Origin: Reyranella sp.
GTDB lineage: Bacteria; Pseudomonadota; Alphaproteobacteria; Reyranellales; Reyranellaceae
Direction of reading: 5' to 3'
NCBI RefSeq assembly: GCF_004296935.1
Contig: NZ_SCVH01000101.1
Coordinates: 1 to 61,893 of the forward strand
DNA length: 61,893 bases
Part shown: piece by piece, positions 8,998 to 19,200 of the stretch
How positions within the stretch are numbered: position 1 is the stretch's first letter
Layout of the letters: each line of letters begins with the position of its first letter
Position numbers and translations under genes: made by a program
Notes under the pieces: model-generated
Databases searched by the model: none
Told to the model about the DNA's origin: nothing
Seen by the model: only the letters and a program-made list of their open reading frames with translations

Positions 8998-10052
8998 CCT
9001 GGCGACCGCTCGTAGACGACGCCGTCGATCAGATTTTCCTCGTAGAGCCGCGCGAGGTCGATGCCGCCGGGCGGGCGGGCGACCTTGAAGTCGGCGATGG
9101 CCCGCGCGATCCGCGACTCCTGATCGCGGCGGAGTTTCTCCGCCTCTTCCACGGTAACGGGCTGGAACCGCACCGTCTGGCCCGGCAGCAGGCGGCCGAG
9201 GCGCGGCAGGTCGACCGAGGCCACGGTGGCGATCTTGGGATAGCCGCCGACGGTCTGGCGGTCGGCCAGCAGCACGATCGGCAGGCCGGCGCCCGGCACC
9301 TGGATCGCGCCAGGGCCGATGCCGTCGGAGATGATGTCGGCGCCGCCCTTTTCGACGCTTGTGGCATGGGCGATCGTCGGTCCCTCGAAGCGGATGCCCA
9401 TGCGATCCGCCTCCCTGGAGACGCGATAGTCGGACCCGACGAAGATGTTGCGGCCGGCCGCGGTGAAATATTCCTCCTGCGGTCCCCAGACGATGCGGAC
9501 CGGGCCACTGCCATAGTCGAACGGCGCCCCGAGCTTGCGGTCGTCGCCCGGTGGCGCCTGTTCGAGCGACAGCGGCAGTGCATCGCCCGCGGCAAGCTTG
9601 CGGCCCTCGAAGCCGCCGACACCGGCCCGCGCATAGGTCGAGAGACTGCCCATGAAGGAGGGCAGGGCAAAGCCGCCCGCGACGGCGAGGTAGGCCGTGC
9701 TCGAGCCCTCGACCATGCCGACGCGCAGCACCTGCCCGCGCTTCAGGAGATGCGTGCGGTCCGTTTCCAGCGCCTTGGGCGGCGTGTCGGGGCCTTCGAT
9801 GAGCGCGGGTGATATCGGGCCGACCAGGGCGACGCGCACGCTGTCGGCCTCGACCAGCAGGTCAGGTCCCATGACGCCGATCTCGAGCCCCGCGGTGCCG
9901 GCGGGATTGCCCAGGAGCGCGTTGGCAAGGCGGAGCGCCACCCTGTCCATCGCCCCCGCGGTCGGCATGCCGAGCGCCATGAAGCCCACGCGGCCGAGAT
10001 CCTGCAGCGTGTCGAACAGGCCGGCGCGAACGACTTTCAGCGCGGCGGTCAT
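8994..10052 (-). CDS. pxpC: 5-oxoprolinase subunit C
   Basis: The 352-residue protein starts MTAALKVVRAGLFDTLQDLG and contains GMPTAGAMDRVALRLANALLG, the hallmark N-terminus of PxpC (the biotin-dependent carboxyltransferase-like AHS2 domain). With PxpA and PxpB it makes the ATP-dependent 5-oxoprolinase that opens pyroglutamate to L-glutamate, removing a damage product of glutamine. The ATG at 10052 has a GAGGAGGAAGAG ribosome-binding site formed by the edge of a palindromic repeat; an upstream in-frame extension to about 10169 lies inside that repeat and was rejected. pxpB is upstream on the same strand. Confidence 0.9.
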   Translation of the reverse strand: MTAALKVVRAGLFDTLQDLGRVGFMALGMPTAGAMDRVALRLANALLGNPAGTAGLEIGVMGPDLLVEADSVRVALVGPISPALIEGPDTPPKALETDRTHLLKRGQVLRVGMVEGSSTAYLAVAGGFALPSFMGSLSTYARAGVGGFEGRKLAAGDALPLSLEQAPPGDDRKLGAPFDYGSGPVRIVWGPQEEYFTAAGRNIFVGSDYRVSREADRMGIRFEGPTIAHATSVEKGGADIISDGIGPGAIQVPGAGLPIVLLADRQTVGGYPKIATVASVDLPRLGRLLPGQTVRFQPVTVEEAEKLRRDQESRIARAIADFKVARPPGGIDLARLYEENLIDGVVYERSPG

Positions 10053-10200
10053 TTCTCTTCCTCCTCCCCATTCAGATGGGGAGGTGGCCGCGAAGCGGAC
10101 GGAGGGGTCATGGGTGACGACAGCGGTGCTGGAGCTTTCGACCCCTCCGTCGGCATAAGATGCCGACACCTCCCCATATGAATGGGGAGGAGAAGAAGAC
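10053..10200. repeat. Intercistronic palindromic element (REP-like), copy 1
   Basis: This gap between pxpB and pxpC is a nested inverted repeat. Terminal hairpins pair CCTCCCCAT with ATGGGGAGG at each end. GACGGAGGGGTC pairs with GACCCCTCCGTC across the middle, and the left half carries GGTGGCCGCGAAGCGG. The same plan recurs at 24480-24629. It may stabilise or attenuate the pxpB-pxpC mRNA and it supplies the pxpC ribosome-binding site. Confidence 0.75.
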
Positions 10201-10206
10201 TGGCAC

Positions 10207-10941
10207 TCATGCCTTCACCAGGGTCGACCAGTCGAACGTGCCGGCGTCGACCTCGCGGGCGATGCGGTCGAAGGTCTTGCGGTCGATGCGCTGGAAGGAA
10301 AGGGAGTCGCCCGGCGCCAGGAACACCGGCTGCTCGCGACGCTTGTCGAACATCCAGAGCGGCGTGCGGCCGATCAGATGCCAGCCGCCCGGACTCTCGA
10401 AGGGATAGATCGTGGTCATGTCCATGGCGATGGCGACGGACGAACGCGGCACCCGCACGCGGGGCTGAGAGCGCCGCGGCAGATACAGCGTCTGGTCGAG
10501 CCCGGCGATGTAGGCGAGGCCCGGCATGAAACCCAGCACATAGACCTTGAACGGCGAGGCGAGATGGGCGGCGATCACCTGCTCCACGGTCTTCTTCGTG
10601 CGCTTGGCGACTTCGGCCAGGTCGGATGCGAATTCGGGATCGTCGTAGCAGCAGGGCAGCGTAACGCGACGGCTCGCCAGGCCGGTCGGCAGGCCGCGCG
10701 CGATCAGCGCGTCGATCCGGGGCTGCAGCTCGGCGCGGGACGCGGCAAGCGGGTCGTAGGCCACCATCAGCGAGCGCATGGTGGGCACGGTCTCGACGAC
10801 ACCCGGGAGCTCGCCCACCGCCTTGGCGCGGTCGATGGCGACGTGAAGCGCCATCACCCGAGCGTTGATCTCGGGCGAGATTTCGTTGCCGAACTCGACA
10901 GTAAAGGCGGTATCGCCGCAGGATAGGTACCGAACGCTCAC
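10207..10941 (-). CDS. pxpB: 5-oxoprolinase subunit B
   Basis: The 244-residue protein belongs to the KipI/PxpB (AHS1, cyclophilin-like) family. It starts (V)SVRYLSCGDTAFTVEFG from a GTG at 10941 and carries the diagnostic FMPGLAYIAGLD and PGGWHLIGRTP segments. It pairs with PxpC in the 5-oxoprolinase complex. It diverges from pxpA with a 38-base gap, so one short region must drive both sides of the complex. Confidence 0.92.
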   Translation of the reverse strand: MSVRYLSCGDTAFTVEFGNEISPEINARVMALHVAIDRAKAVGELPGVVETVPTMRSLMVAYDPLAASRAELQPRIDALIARGLPTGLASRRVTLPCCYDDPEFASDLAEVAKRTKKTVEQVIAAHLASPFKVYVLGFMPGLAYIAGLDQTLYLPRRSQPRVRVPRSSVAIAMDMTTIYPFESPGGWHLIGRTPLWMFDKRREQPVFLAPGDSLSFQRIDRKTFDRIAREVDAGTFDWSTLVKA

Positions 10942-10979
10942 ATCTGCTAGGATAGCGTCTTCGATTCAGGGAGTCTCCC

Positions 10980-11774
10980 ATGGCCGCCACCAACGCCGGA
11001 TTCGTCAACATCAACTCCGACCTCGGCGAGAGCTTCGGGCCGTGGGTGATGGGCAACGACAGCGAAGTGCTGAAGATTGTGACCTCGGCCAACGTGGCCT
11101 GCGGCTTCCACGCCAGCGACCCCGTGGTCATGGTCGACACGGTCAAGCTCTGCCAGCAGAACGGCGTCAGCATCGGCGCCCATCCCGGCTTCGCCGACCT
11201 GCAGGGCTTCGGCCGCCGGGTGATCAACCTCTCGGTCAAGGAACTGGAAGCCAACATCGCCTACCAGCTCGGGGCCCTGCAGGCGATCGCGGCGCTGCAC
11301 GGCGGCAAGGTCACCCACCTCAAGGTGCATGGCATGATGGGCAACATGTCGGCCGAGAGTGCGGAGATGTCCGAAGCGATCTGCCGCGCCACCAAGGCGG
11401 TCGATCGCGACCTCATCATCCTCGCCCAGGCCAACACCGAGCAGGGCAAGGCGGCACGCAAGCTCGGGTTGCGGGCGGCGGAGGAGGTCTTCGCCGACCG
11501 CACCTACACCGACGCCGGCTTCCTGACGCCGCGCAAGGAAGCCAATTCGATGATCAAGGATGCCGCCCAGGCGGTGGCCCATGTCCGGCGCATGGTCGAC
11601 GAGCAGGCGATCTATTCGACTTCGGGCAAGCGCATTCCCTGCCAGGTCGATTCGATCTGCGTCCATGGCGACGGCCCGACCGCGGTGACGGTGTCCACGG
11701 CGGTACGTAAAGGCTTGGAGGCCGCCGGCATCCGCGTCGTGCCGCTGCCAGAGATGCCCAGCCTGCGGCACTGA
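10980..11774 (+). CDS. pxpA: 5-oxoprolinase subunit A
   Basis: The 264-residue LamB/YcsF family protein has the signature INSDLGESFG near the N-terminus and ANVACGFHASDP at about 37-48. A VKVHGMMGN-type strand (HLKVHGMMGN) follows. It is the third subunit of ATP-dependent 5-oxoprolinase. The start at ATG 10980 follows a CAGGGAG site. In many bacteria pxpBCA is one operon; here pxpA faces away from pxpB and pxpC, which is an uncommon arrangement. Confidence 0.92.
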   Translation: MAATNAGFVNINSDLGESFGPWVMGNDSEVLKIVTSANVACGFHASDPVVMVDTVKLCQQNGVSIGAHPGFADLQGFGRRVINLSVKELEANIAYQLGALQAIAALHGGKVTHLKVHGMMGNMSAESAEMSEAICRATKAVDRDLIILAQANTEQGKAARKLGLRAAEEVFADRTYTDAGFLTPRKEANSMIKDAAQAVAHVRRMVDEQAIYSTSGKRIPCQVDSICVHGDGPTAVTVSTAVRKGLEAAGIRVVPLPEMPSLRH

Positions 11775-11901
11775 TCCTTTCATCAGCCGTTTCACTGGAC
11801 CTTTCACCGGATTGTGACTGCCGGCGGGCCTGTCCGGCCGGCGCGCGTTGGGCATAGTCCCGGGACCACCCGTAGAGGTGGCACAACCGGGAGTTAATGC
11901 C

Positions 11902-12387
11902 ATGAACAGACTGATCGTCGCGGCGGCCGCCGCAGCCCTACTCGTGTCACCGCTCGCCGCCAGTGCCCAAGCGCCGCCGCCCGCCTACGGCATGGGTATT
12001 TCGATGGAGGCCGCCAAGAAGGCGATGGCCGCCGCCGAGGCCGAAGCCAAGAAGAACAACTGGCCGGTGGCCATCGCCATCGTCGACAGTTCGAGCAAGC
12101 TTGCCGCGTTCTCCAAGATGGACAACACCCAGCACGGCAGCATCGAAATCGCCATCGGCAAGGCGACGACGGCCAACAATCTCAGGCGGCCGACCAAGGC
12201 CTTGCAGGACGGTATCGCCCAGGGTGGCGCCGGTCTCCGCCTGCTGGCGGTGCCAGGTCTGATGCCGCTGGAGGGCGGCGTGCCGATCGTCGTCGACGGC
12301 AAGATCGTCGGCGCCATCGGCGTCTCGGGCGTGACATCCGAACAGGATGCCCAGGTCGCCATGGCGGGGGCCGCGGCGGCGAAATAG
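11902..12387 (+). CDS. Exported heme-binding-like protein, GlcG/HbpS family
   Basis: The 161-residue protein has a cleavable signal peptide (residues 1-22, ending ASAQA) followed by one GlcG/HbpS domain. The domain shows VAIAIVDSSSKLAAFSKMD and the C-terminal GKIVGAIGVSG strand-turn typical of the fold. Members are found beside glycolate oxidase or in heme sensing; the role here is unknown. ATG 11902 follows GGGAG. The gene precedes the molybdenum hydroxylase by 107 bases, a neighbour pairing also seen for other GlcG-like genes. Confidence 0.85.
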   Translation: MNRLIVAAAAAALLVSPLAASAQAPPPAYGMGISMEAAKKAMAAAEAEAKKNNWPVAIAIVDSSSKLAAFSKMDNTQHGSIEIAIGKATTANNLRRPTKALQDGIAQGGAGLRLLAVPGLMPLEGGVPIVVDGKIVGAIGVSGVTSEQDAQVAMAGAAAAK

Positions 12388-12494
12388 CTGCCCCGGACCA
12401 CGTTAGGACCATCCGTCGCGCTGTCTTGTCGGACGCCGCTTCGCCGCTATAGTCCGCCCCTTCCAAGAGTAGATTATAGTGGCGGGAGTGGCGT

Positions 12495-14804
12495 ATGGCG
12501 GTGTTCGGTAAAGCCCAGTATATCAAGCGTGTAGAGGACGATCGGCTGCTCACGGGCAGTGGTGGCTTTACCGACAATCTCACCCGTCCCAACCAGGCGC
12601 ACGTCGTGCTGGTGCGCTCGCCGCACGCCCATGCCCGGATCGTCAAGATCGACACGGCTGCAGCCAAGAACGCACCGGGCGTGGTCGCGGTCTTCACCTG
12701 GGAGGACATGGCCAAGGAAGGCTGCGGCGATTTCTCCTTTCCCGCGATGTTCCCCAATGCCGACGGCAGCAAGGCCGAGATGACGCCGCGCCGGTCGCTG
12801 GCCCACGAAGCTGTGCGCTACGTCGGCGAGGCGGTGGTGGCGGTCGTGGCCGACACGCGCGAGCAGGCCCAGGATGCCGCCGAACTGATCGAGGTCGAGT
12901 ACGACCAGCTGCCGTCCGTGACCGAGATCGAGGATGCGCTGAAGCCCGGCGCGCCGCAGGTCTGGAAGGGTGCGCCCGGCAACGTCGTGGGCTTCAACCG
13001 TTTCGGCGACGCCGCCAAGTCGGATGCCGCCTTCCGGCAGGCCGCTCATATCGTGTCGCTCGACATCATGCATCAGCGGCTGATCGTGAACGCCATGGAG
13101 CCGCGCGCGGTGATGGCCGAATGGGACGGTGACCGGCTCGTCGTCCATATCGGCAGCCAGAACCCCTCGGTCACGCGCGATACGCTGGCCGATGTCATTC
13201 TCAAGATGCCCAAGGAAAAGATCCGCGTCCTGGTGCGCGACATCGGCGGCGGCTTCGGCATGAAGGTCGGCATCCAGCCCGACGAGTCGGTGGCGGTGTG
13301 GGCGGCCAAAGTGTTGAAGCGCCCCGTGAAGTGGCGTGCCGAACGCGGCGAGGAGTTCGCCGCCACGACCGCCGGCCGCGACCAGTTCCACAAGGCGTCG
13401 CTTGCGCTCGACAAGGACGGAAAGATCCTGGCGCTGCGGATGGAGGCGTTTGCCAACATCGGCGCCTACCCGGCGCGGGCCGGCGTGGTCATCCCGCTGT
13501 TCGTCGGGCCCAAGGTGACGACCGGCACCTACGACATCCCTGTCGTCGACCTCAAGATCACCTGCGTGATCACCAACACCGCCACCATCGGCGCCTATCG
13601 CGGCGCTGGCCGGCCGGAATGCCTGCTCAACCTCGAGCGCCTGATGGATACCGCGTCGCGCCAGACCGGCATCGACCCGGCCGAACTGCGCCGGCGCAAC
13701 TTCGTGCAGCCCTCGCAGATGCCGTACACCACGGCGATGGGCGAGAAGTACGATTCGGGCGACTTCAACCTGTTCCTCACCCGGACGCTCGAGGCCGCCG
13801 ATTGGAACGGCTTCGACGCGCGCAAGGCGGAGGCCGAGAAGCGCGGCAAGCTCTACGGTCGTGGTCTGGCCTCCTACGTCGAATGGACCAGCGCCAACGT
13901 CATGAACGAGATGGCGCACTATGAGGTGAAGGCCGACGGCAAGGTCACGATCTGGATGGGCACGCAGGGCATGGGGCAGGGGCTGCAGACCAGCTTCACC
14001 CAGCTCGCCTCGGAGCTGCTCGGCATCGACGCCTCCCGGATCGAGATCGCCATGGGCGATTCGGACCGGGTGGGCGGTGTCGGCTCGATGGGGTCGCGCT
14101 CCGCCTATATCGGCGGCTCGGCGGTGCTGTCGGGCAGCGAGAAGCTGGTGGCCAAGGGCCGCGACCTGGCTGCCGACGCGCTCGAGGCCAGTGCGGCGGA
14201 TATCGTCTATGCCGCGGGAAAGTTCACCATCGCCGGCACGGATCGCGGCATCGGCCTCGGCGAACTCGCCGCCAAGCAGCCCGACAAGCGCATCTATATC
14301 GAGAACGTGAATACCGTGGACGGCATCGCCTGGCCCAACGGCGCCCATGTCGGCGAGGTCGAGATCGATCCCGACACCGGCCGGGTCGAGCTCAAGCGCT
14401 ACACGACGGTCGACGACGTCGGCAAACCGTTGCACCGTCCGATCGTATTCGGACAGATCCACGGCGGCTGTGCCCAGGGTATCGGCCAGGCGCTGCTCGA
14501 GGAGAACGTCTACGACCGCGACTCGGGCCAGCTCCTCACCGGGTCGTTCATGGACTACGCCATGCCGCGGGCCGACACCTTCCCCAACTTCAACAACACG
14601 CTCGACGACAGCGTGCCGGCCAAGACCAACCCGATCGGCGCCAAGGGCGTGGGCGAATCGGGCACAGTCGGCTCGACGCCCACCGTGATGAATGCGATCA
14701 TGGATGCCCTGTGGCCGCTCGGCGTGCGCAACATCCAGATGCCGGCGACGCCGCATCGTGTCTGGCAGGCGATCCGCAGCGCCAAGGGCGACGCCAAGGA
14801 GTGA
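12495..14804 (+). CDS. Xanthine dehydrogenase/CO dehydrogenase family molybdopterin-binding large subunit
   Basis: The 769-residue protein covers the two aldehyde oxidase/xanthine dehydrogenase domains. An N-terminal GxGxFTDN-type segment is followed by the Moco loop GGGFGMK. The active-site loop is AYRGAGR (form II type, not the AYRCSFR of true CO dehydrogenase), and the catalytic glutamate lies in KGVGESGT near the C-terminus. It oxidatively hydroxylates a carbonyl or heterocycle at a molybdenum centre. The usual [2Fe-2S] and FAD subunits are not beside it, so either it partners with distant subunits or works differently. Substrate is unknown. Confidence 0.88.
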   Translation: MAVFGKAQYIKRVEDDRLLTGSGGFTDNLTRPNQAHVVLVRSPHAHARIVKIDTAAAKNAPGVVAVFTWEDMAKEGCGDFSFPAMFPNADGSKAEMTPRRSLAHEAVRYVGEAVVAVVADTREQAQDAAELIEVEYDQLPSVTEIEDALKPGAPQVWKGAPGNVVGFNRFGDAAKSDAAFRQAAHIVSLDIMHQRLIVNAMEPRAVMAEWDGDRLVVHIGSQNPSVTRDTLADVILKMPKEKIRVLVRDIGGGFGMKVGIQPDESVAVWAAKVLKRPVKWRAERGEEFAATTAGRDQFHKASLALDKDGKILALRMEAFANIGAYPARAGVVIPLFVGPKVTTGTYDIPVVDLKITCVITNTATIGAYRGAGRPECLLNLERLMDTASRQTGIDPAELRRRNFVQPSQMPYTTAMGEKYDSGDFNLFLTRTLEAADWNGFDARKAEAEKRGKLYGRGLASYVEWTSANVMNEMAHYEVKADGKVTIWMGTQGMGQGLQTSFTQLASELLGIDASRIEIAMGDSDRVGGVGSMGSRSAYIGGSAVLSGSEKLVAKGRDLAADALEASAADIVYAAGKFTIAGTDRGIGLGELAAKQPDKRIYIENVNTVDGIAWPNGAHVGEVEIDPDTGRVELKRYTTVDDVGKPLHRPIVFGQIHGGCAQGIGQALLEENVYDRDSGQLLTGSFMDYAMPRADTFPNFNNTLDDSVPAKTNPIGAKGVGESGTVGSTPTVMNAIMDALWPLGVRNIQMPATPHRVWQAIRSAKGDAKE

Positions 14805-14814
14805 CGGGTAGGCG

Positions 14815-16056
14815 ATGAAGCAGCGCATCTTCGGCTGGGTGTCGGCCGCGATCGGCATAGTTCTCGCCCTCGCCGTGGTCGAGGTGACGGCGATCGCCTG
14901 GCTATACATCGAGGATGGCCGCTACACCCCGGCAGCCGAGCTCTACGAGCGGACGCAGAACACCTACGTGCGCGATTCCACCAAGGGATCGTCGTGTCGC
15001 TACGTCGATACGCTCTTTCCGCATCCCTACGTTGCCTTCGTCCATCATGCCAATCCGCCCTGTGGCATGCCGTGGGTCAACAATATCGGGCTGTTCGGCG
15101 ACGATTTCACCGTCGTGAAGCGGACCGACCGCTACGTCGTCCTGCTGACCGGCGGGTCGGTCGCCTCGCAGCTCGGCCAGAATGCAAAGCCGCCGGCACC
15201 GCGCTATTTCGAGGAGGAGCTGAACAACAAGTACGTCAGCCCCAACGGCAAGCCGTTCCTGGTGCTGAACGGCGGCGATGGCGCGTGGAAGCAGCCGCAG
15301 TCCTTCATCCTGTTCACCCTCTATGCGACGTCGGTCGATGCCGTGGTCACGCTCGACGGGTTCAACGAGCATTATTTCTTCTGGCCGGGCGCGCAGGAGC
15401 GTCTCGAGCGGCCGCTCAGCAACTTCATCGACGTCAATCCATTCGTCGCCGACGAGAATTTCGGCGACGCCGCGATCGGCTGGGTGATGGGCCGGCTCGC
15501 CGGCACGCTCGCGCTCAATCCCATCCTCGGGCGGTCGCATGCGGCCTACATGGTGATCCGCGGCATCGAGGCCGCCGCCAAGGGCAAGGACAGCTTCAAG
15601 TCCAACAAGAAGACGACGCTCAACGGCATGTTCGCCATGCCCGAGGACATCCGGCGCGACCATGAACGCGCCTTCGCCGTCCAGCTCGGCCTCTACCAGA
15701 AGTATGTTCGCGGCATCGAGGCCGTGGCGCGCGACAATGGCGTGAAGACCGGCTATTTCCTGCAGCCGTCGCCGGCCTGGGGCAAGGTGCTCACCGAGGA
15801 AGAGAAACGCGTCGTCGGCGATCTGTCCTACCGCGACCTCTACCGCAAGATCGTGACCGGGATGATGACCCTGCGGGCGAGCAACCTGCCGATTTTCGAC
15901 CTGGGCGACGTGTTCGAAGGCGAAAAGGGCGTGATCTACGCCGACCACATCCACTTCGACCGGGACGCGGCCAACGAGAGCCGCGGCAACCGGCTGATTG
16001 CCGCCCGCATGGGTCAATTGCTGGCGGAAACCTGGGGCCTGCAGCGCAAGCCCTAG
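14815..16056 (+). CDS. Membrane-anchored SGNH/GDSL-like hydrolase family protein
   Basis: The 413-residue protein has one N-terminal membrane helix (about residues 7-30), so most of it should be periplasmic. LLTGGSVASQ near residue 110 resembles SGNH block I with a nucleophilic serine, DGFNEH (about 182) resembles a later block, and ADHIHFD near the C-terminus supplies the Asp-x-x-His pair. Such proteins often remove or add acyl groups on glycans. It starts 10 bases after the preceding stop, so the two genes may be co-transcribed, without an obvious metabolic link. Confidence 0.6.
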   Translation: MKQRIFGWVSAAIGIVLALAVVEVTAIAWLYIEDGRYTPAAELYERTQNTYVRDSTKGSSCRYVDTLFPHPYVAFVHHANPPCGMPWVNNIGLFGDDFTVVKRTDRYVVLLTGGSVASQLGQNAKPPAPRYFEEELNNKYVSPNGKPFLVLNGGDGAWKQPQSFILFTLYATSVDAVVTLDGFNEHYFFWPGAQERLERPLSNFIDVNPFVADENFGDAAIGWVMGRLAGTLALNPILGRSHAAYMVIRGIEAAAKGKDSFKSNKKTTLNGMFAMPEDIRRDHERAFAVQLGLYQKYVRGIEAVARDNGVKTGYFLQPSPAWGKVLTEEEKRVVGDLSYRDLYRKIVTGMMTLRASNLPIFDLGDVFEGEKGVIYADHIHFDRDAANESRGNRLIAARMGQLLAETWGLQRKP

Positions 16057-16063
16057 GGTTGTT

Positions 16064-16091
16064 CACAAGTCGGGGATTTCCCCCGATTGTG
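16064..16091. promoter_or_regulatory. Inverted repeat upstream of the formate dehydrogenase operon
   Basis: CACAA-G-TCGGGG and CCCCGA-TTGTG pair around ATTTC with a single bulged G, an 11-bp stem. No T run follows on either strand, so it is a weak terminator candidate. Its place 110-137 bases upstream of the fdh start also allows a regulator site. Confidence 0.4.
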
Positions 16092-16200
16092 ACGGTTTCC
16101 TGTTGATTCAGCTCCGCTGCCGAGTTTCACTGGCCGAGACGCACATCAAACAAGTCGGCGCTCGAGCGCCTCATAAGCGTCGCTAGGGATGGAGCTGCTC

Positions 16201-19200
16201 ATGGCCGTGTCACGTCGGCAATTCATGAAGGTGAGCGCCGCTGGCCTCGCCGCCTCTTCCGTCGGCGCCTTGGGATTCACGGGGGCAGGCGATGCGCTTG
16301 CCGCCGGCGTCCGGCCCTTCAAGCTCGAACGGGCGACCGAGACCCGCAACACCTGTCCCTATTGTTCGGTGAGCTGCGGCGTCATCGTCTACTCGCTGGG
16401 CGACAAGTCCAAGAACGCCAAGGCCTCGGTCATCCATATCGAGGGCGATCCCGACCACCCGGTCAATCGCGGCACGCTCTGTCCGCGCGGCGCGGCCTCG
16501 CTCGACTACGTCCATAGCCCGCTTCGCCTCAAGTACCCGATGCACCGCAAGGCCGGGTCGGACAAGTTCGAGCGCGTCACCTGGGATTTCGCGCTCGACC
16601 GCATCGCCACCCTGATGAAGGAAGATCGCGACAAGAACTTCATCGCCAAGAACCGCGACGGGGTCACGGTCAACCGCTGGCTGACGACCGGCTTCTTCGC
16701 CACGTCGGCGCAGACCAACGAGGCGGGCTACCTGACCTACAAGCTGATGCGCGGGCTCGGCATGCTCGCCATAGAGACTCAAGCACGAATATGACACGGA
16801 CCGACGGTGGCCAGTCTTGGCCCCACATTCGGACGTGGCGCGATGACGAACAGCTGGAATGACATCAAGAACGCCGATGTCATCCTGGTCATGGGCGGCA
16901 ATGCCGCCGAAGCCCATCCCTGCGGCTTCAAATGGGTCACCGAAGCGAAGTCGAACAACGGCGCCAAGCTGGTCGTGGTCGATCCGCGCTTCACGCGGTC
17001 CGCTGCAGTTGCCGATCTCTACGCGCCGCTGCGCCCGGGCACCGACATCGCCTTCCTGATGGGCGTCATCAACTACCTGCTGAAGAACGACAAGATCCAC
17101 CGCGACTACGTGAAGGCCTTCACCAACGCCAGCTACCTGGTCAAGGAAGGCTACAAGTTCGAGGACGGCCTGTTCACGGGCTACGATGCCTCGAAACGCG
17201 ACTACACGAACAAGTCGGACTGGGAGTACCAGTTCGACGAGCAGGGCATGGCCAAGGTCGACGACAGCATGTCGAGCCCGAACTCGGTGATGAGCCTGCT
17301 GAAGGCCCATGCCGGGCGCTACACGCCCGAGATGGTCGAACGCATCTGCGGCACGCCCAAGGACAAGTTCCTCAAGGTCTGCGAGCTGATCGCCTCGACC
17401 GCCACCGGCGAGCGCACAATGACGTCGCTCTATGCGCTGGGCTGGACCCAGCACACGACGGGCGCCCAGAACATCCGCTGCATGGCCATGATCCAGCTCC
17501 TGCTGGGCAACATGGGCATGCCGGGCGGCGGCGTGAACGCCTTGCGCGGCCACGCCAATGTCCAGGGCATCACCGACCTGGCCCTGCTCTCGACCTCGAC
17601 GCCGGGCTACATGGTCCTGCCGTCGGAGAGGGAGACCACCTTCGCCGACTACATGAAGTCGCGCGCCTTCAAGCCGATCCGGCCCGGCCAGACCAGCTTC
17701 TGGCAGAACTACCAGAAGTTCTTCGTCAGCCAGCAGAAGGCCTTCTTCGGCGCCGCCGCGACGGCCGAGAACGATTGGGCCTACGACTACCTGCCCAAGT
17801 TCGACACCGGCTACGACACGCTGAAGATGGTCGACATGATGGCGGCGGGCCAGATGAACGGCCTGTTCTGCCAGGGCCTGAACATCATGATGGCCGCTCC
17901 GCAGAAGGACAAGACGCGGGCCGGCCTCGGCAAGCTCAAGTGGCTGGTGGTCGTCGATCCGATCGAAACCGAGACGGCGCGCTTCTGGGAAAATCACGGC
18001 GAGTTCAACAACGTCGATCCCAAGTCGGTCCAGACCGAGGTCTTCCAGCTTCCGACGTCGGTCTATGTCGAAGAGGAAGGCAGCTTCACGAATTCCAGCC
18101 GTGTCATCCAGTGGCACTGGAAGGCAGCTGAAGGCCCCGGCGAATCGCGCAGCGATATCGACATCGTCGCCGGCTTGTACGGCCGCCTGAAGGCGAAGTA
18201 CGCCAAGGATGGCGGCGCCTTCCCGGATCCCCTGCTGAAGCTCACCTGGTCGTACACCAATTCGGCCAGCCCGGCGCCGGCCGAGGTTCTGAAGGAGATC
18301 AACGGCTACGTCGTGCAGGACGTGACCGATCCCGCCGACCCGACCAAGGTGCTGCTGCGGGCCGGCCAGCAGTTGCCGTCGTTTGCCGTGATGACGGCCG
18401 ACGGCAAGACTGCCGCCGGCTGCTGGATCTACACCGGCGTCTATACGGACGCCGGCAACATGTCGATGCGCCGCGACGCCAGCGATCCCACCGGCAAGGG
18501 CGTGCACCCCAACTGGGGCTTCGCCTGGCCGGCCAACCGGCGCGTGCTCTACAACCGCGCCTCGTCCGATCCGAACGGCAAGCCGTGGAGCGAGCGCAAG
18601 AAGTACGTCTTCTGGAACGGCGCGCGCTGGACCGGTGCCGACGTGCCGGACTACGGGCCGTTGGTCGCCCCCGACAAGTCGGTCGGGCCGTTCATCATGA
18701 ATCCGGAAGGTGTTGGCCGGCTCTACGTGCGCGGCGTGATGCGCGAGGGACCATTCCCCGAGCATTACGAACCGATGGACGCCTTCCTCGAGAACCCGCT
18801 GCACCCCAAGGTCAGCGTCAGCCCGGTGGCCCGGATTTTTGCCGCCGATGCCAAGTCGTTCGGCACGCCGGACAAGTTCCCGATCGTGGCGACGACCTAC
18901 CGGCTCACCGAGCACTTCCACTACTGGACGAAGGCCGTGCACGGCAACGCGGTCCTGCAGCCCGAGCTGTTCGTCGAGATCGGCGAGCGACTGGCCAAGG
19001 CCAAGGGGATCAAGGACGGGGAGTGGGTCGAGATCTCGAGCCAGCGTGGCGCGATCAAGGCCAAGGCCTGCGTCACCAAACGCATCCGGCCCATCCTGGT
19101 GAACGGCAAGCCATGCGACGTGATCGGCCTGCCGATCCACTATGGCTTCATCGGCCTCGCCCGGAAGGGCTACGCGACCAACACCATCACCCCGTCGGTG

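Noticed and set aside
10053-10200. CRISPR-like or phage repeat in the pxpB-pxpC gap
   Set aside because: The units are inverted, not direct with spacers; it is a palindromic REP-like element.
16189-16794. A separate 201-residue molybdoprotein ending at TGA
   Set aside because: The frame continues after TGA with the FdnG sequence and a SECIS; it is one selenoprotein gene, not a truncated one.
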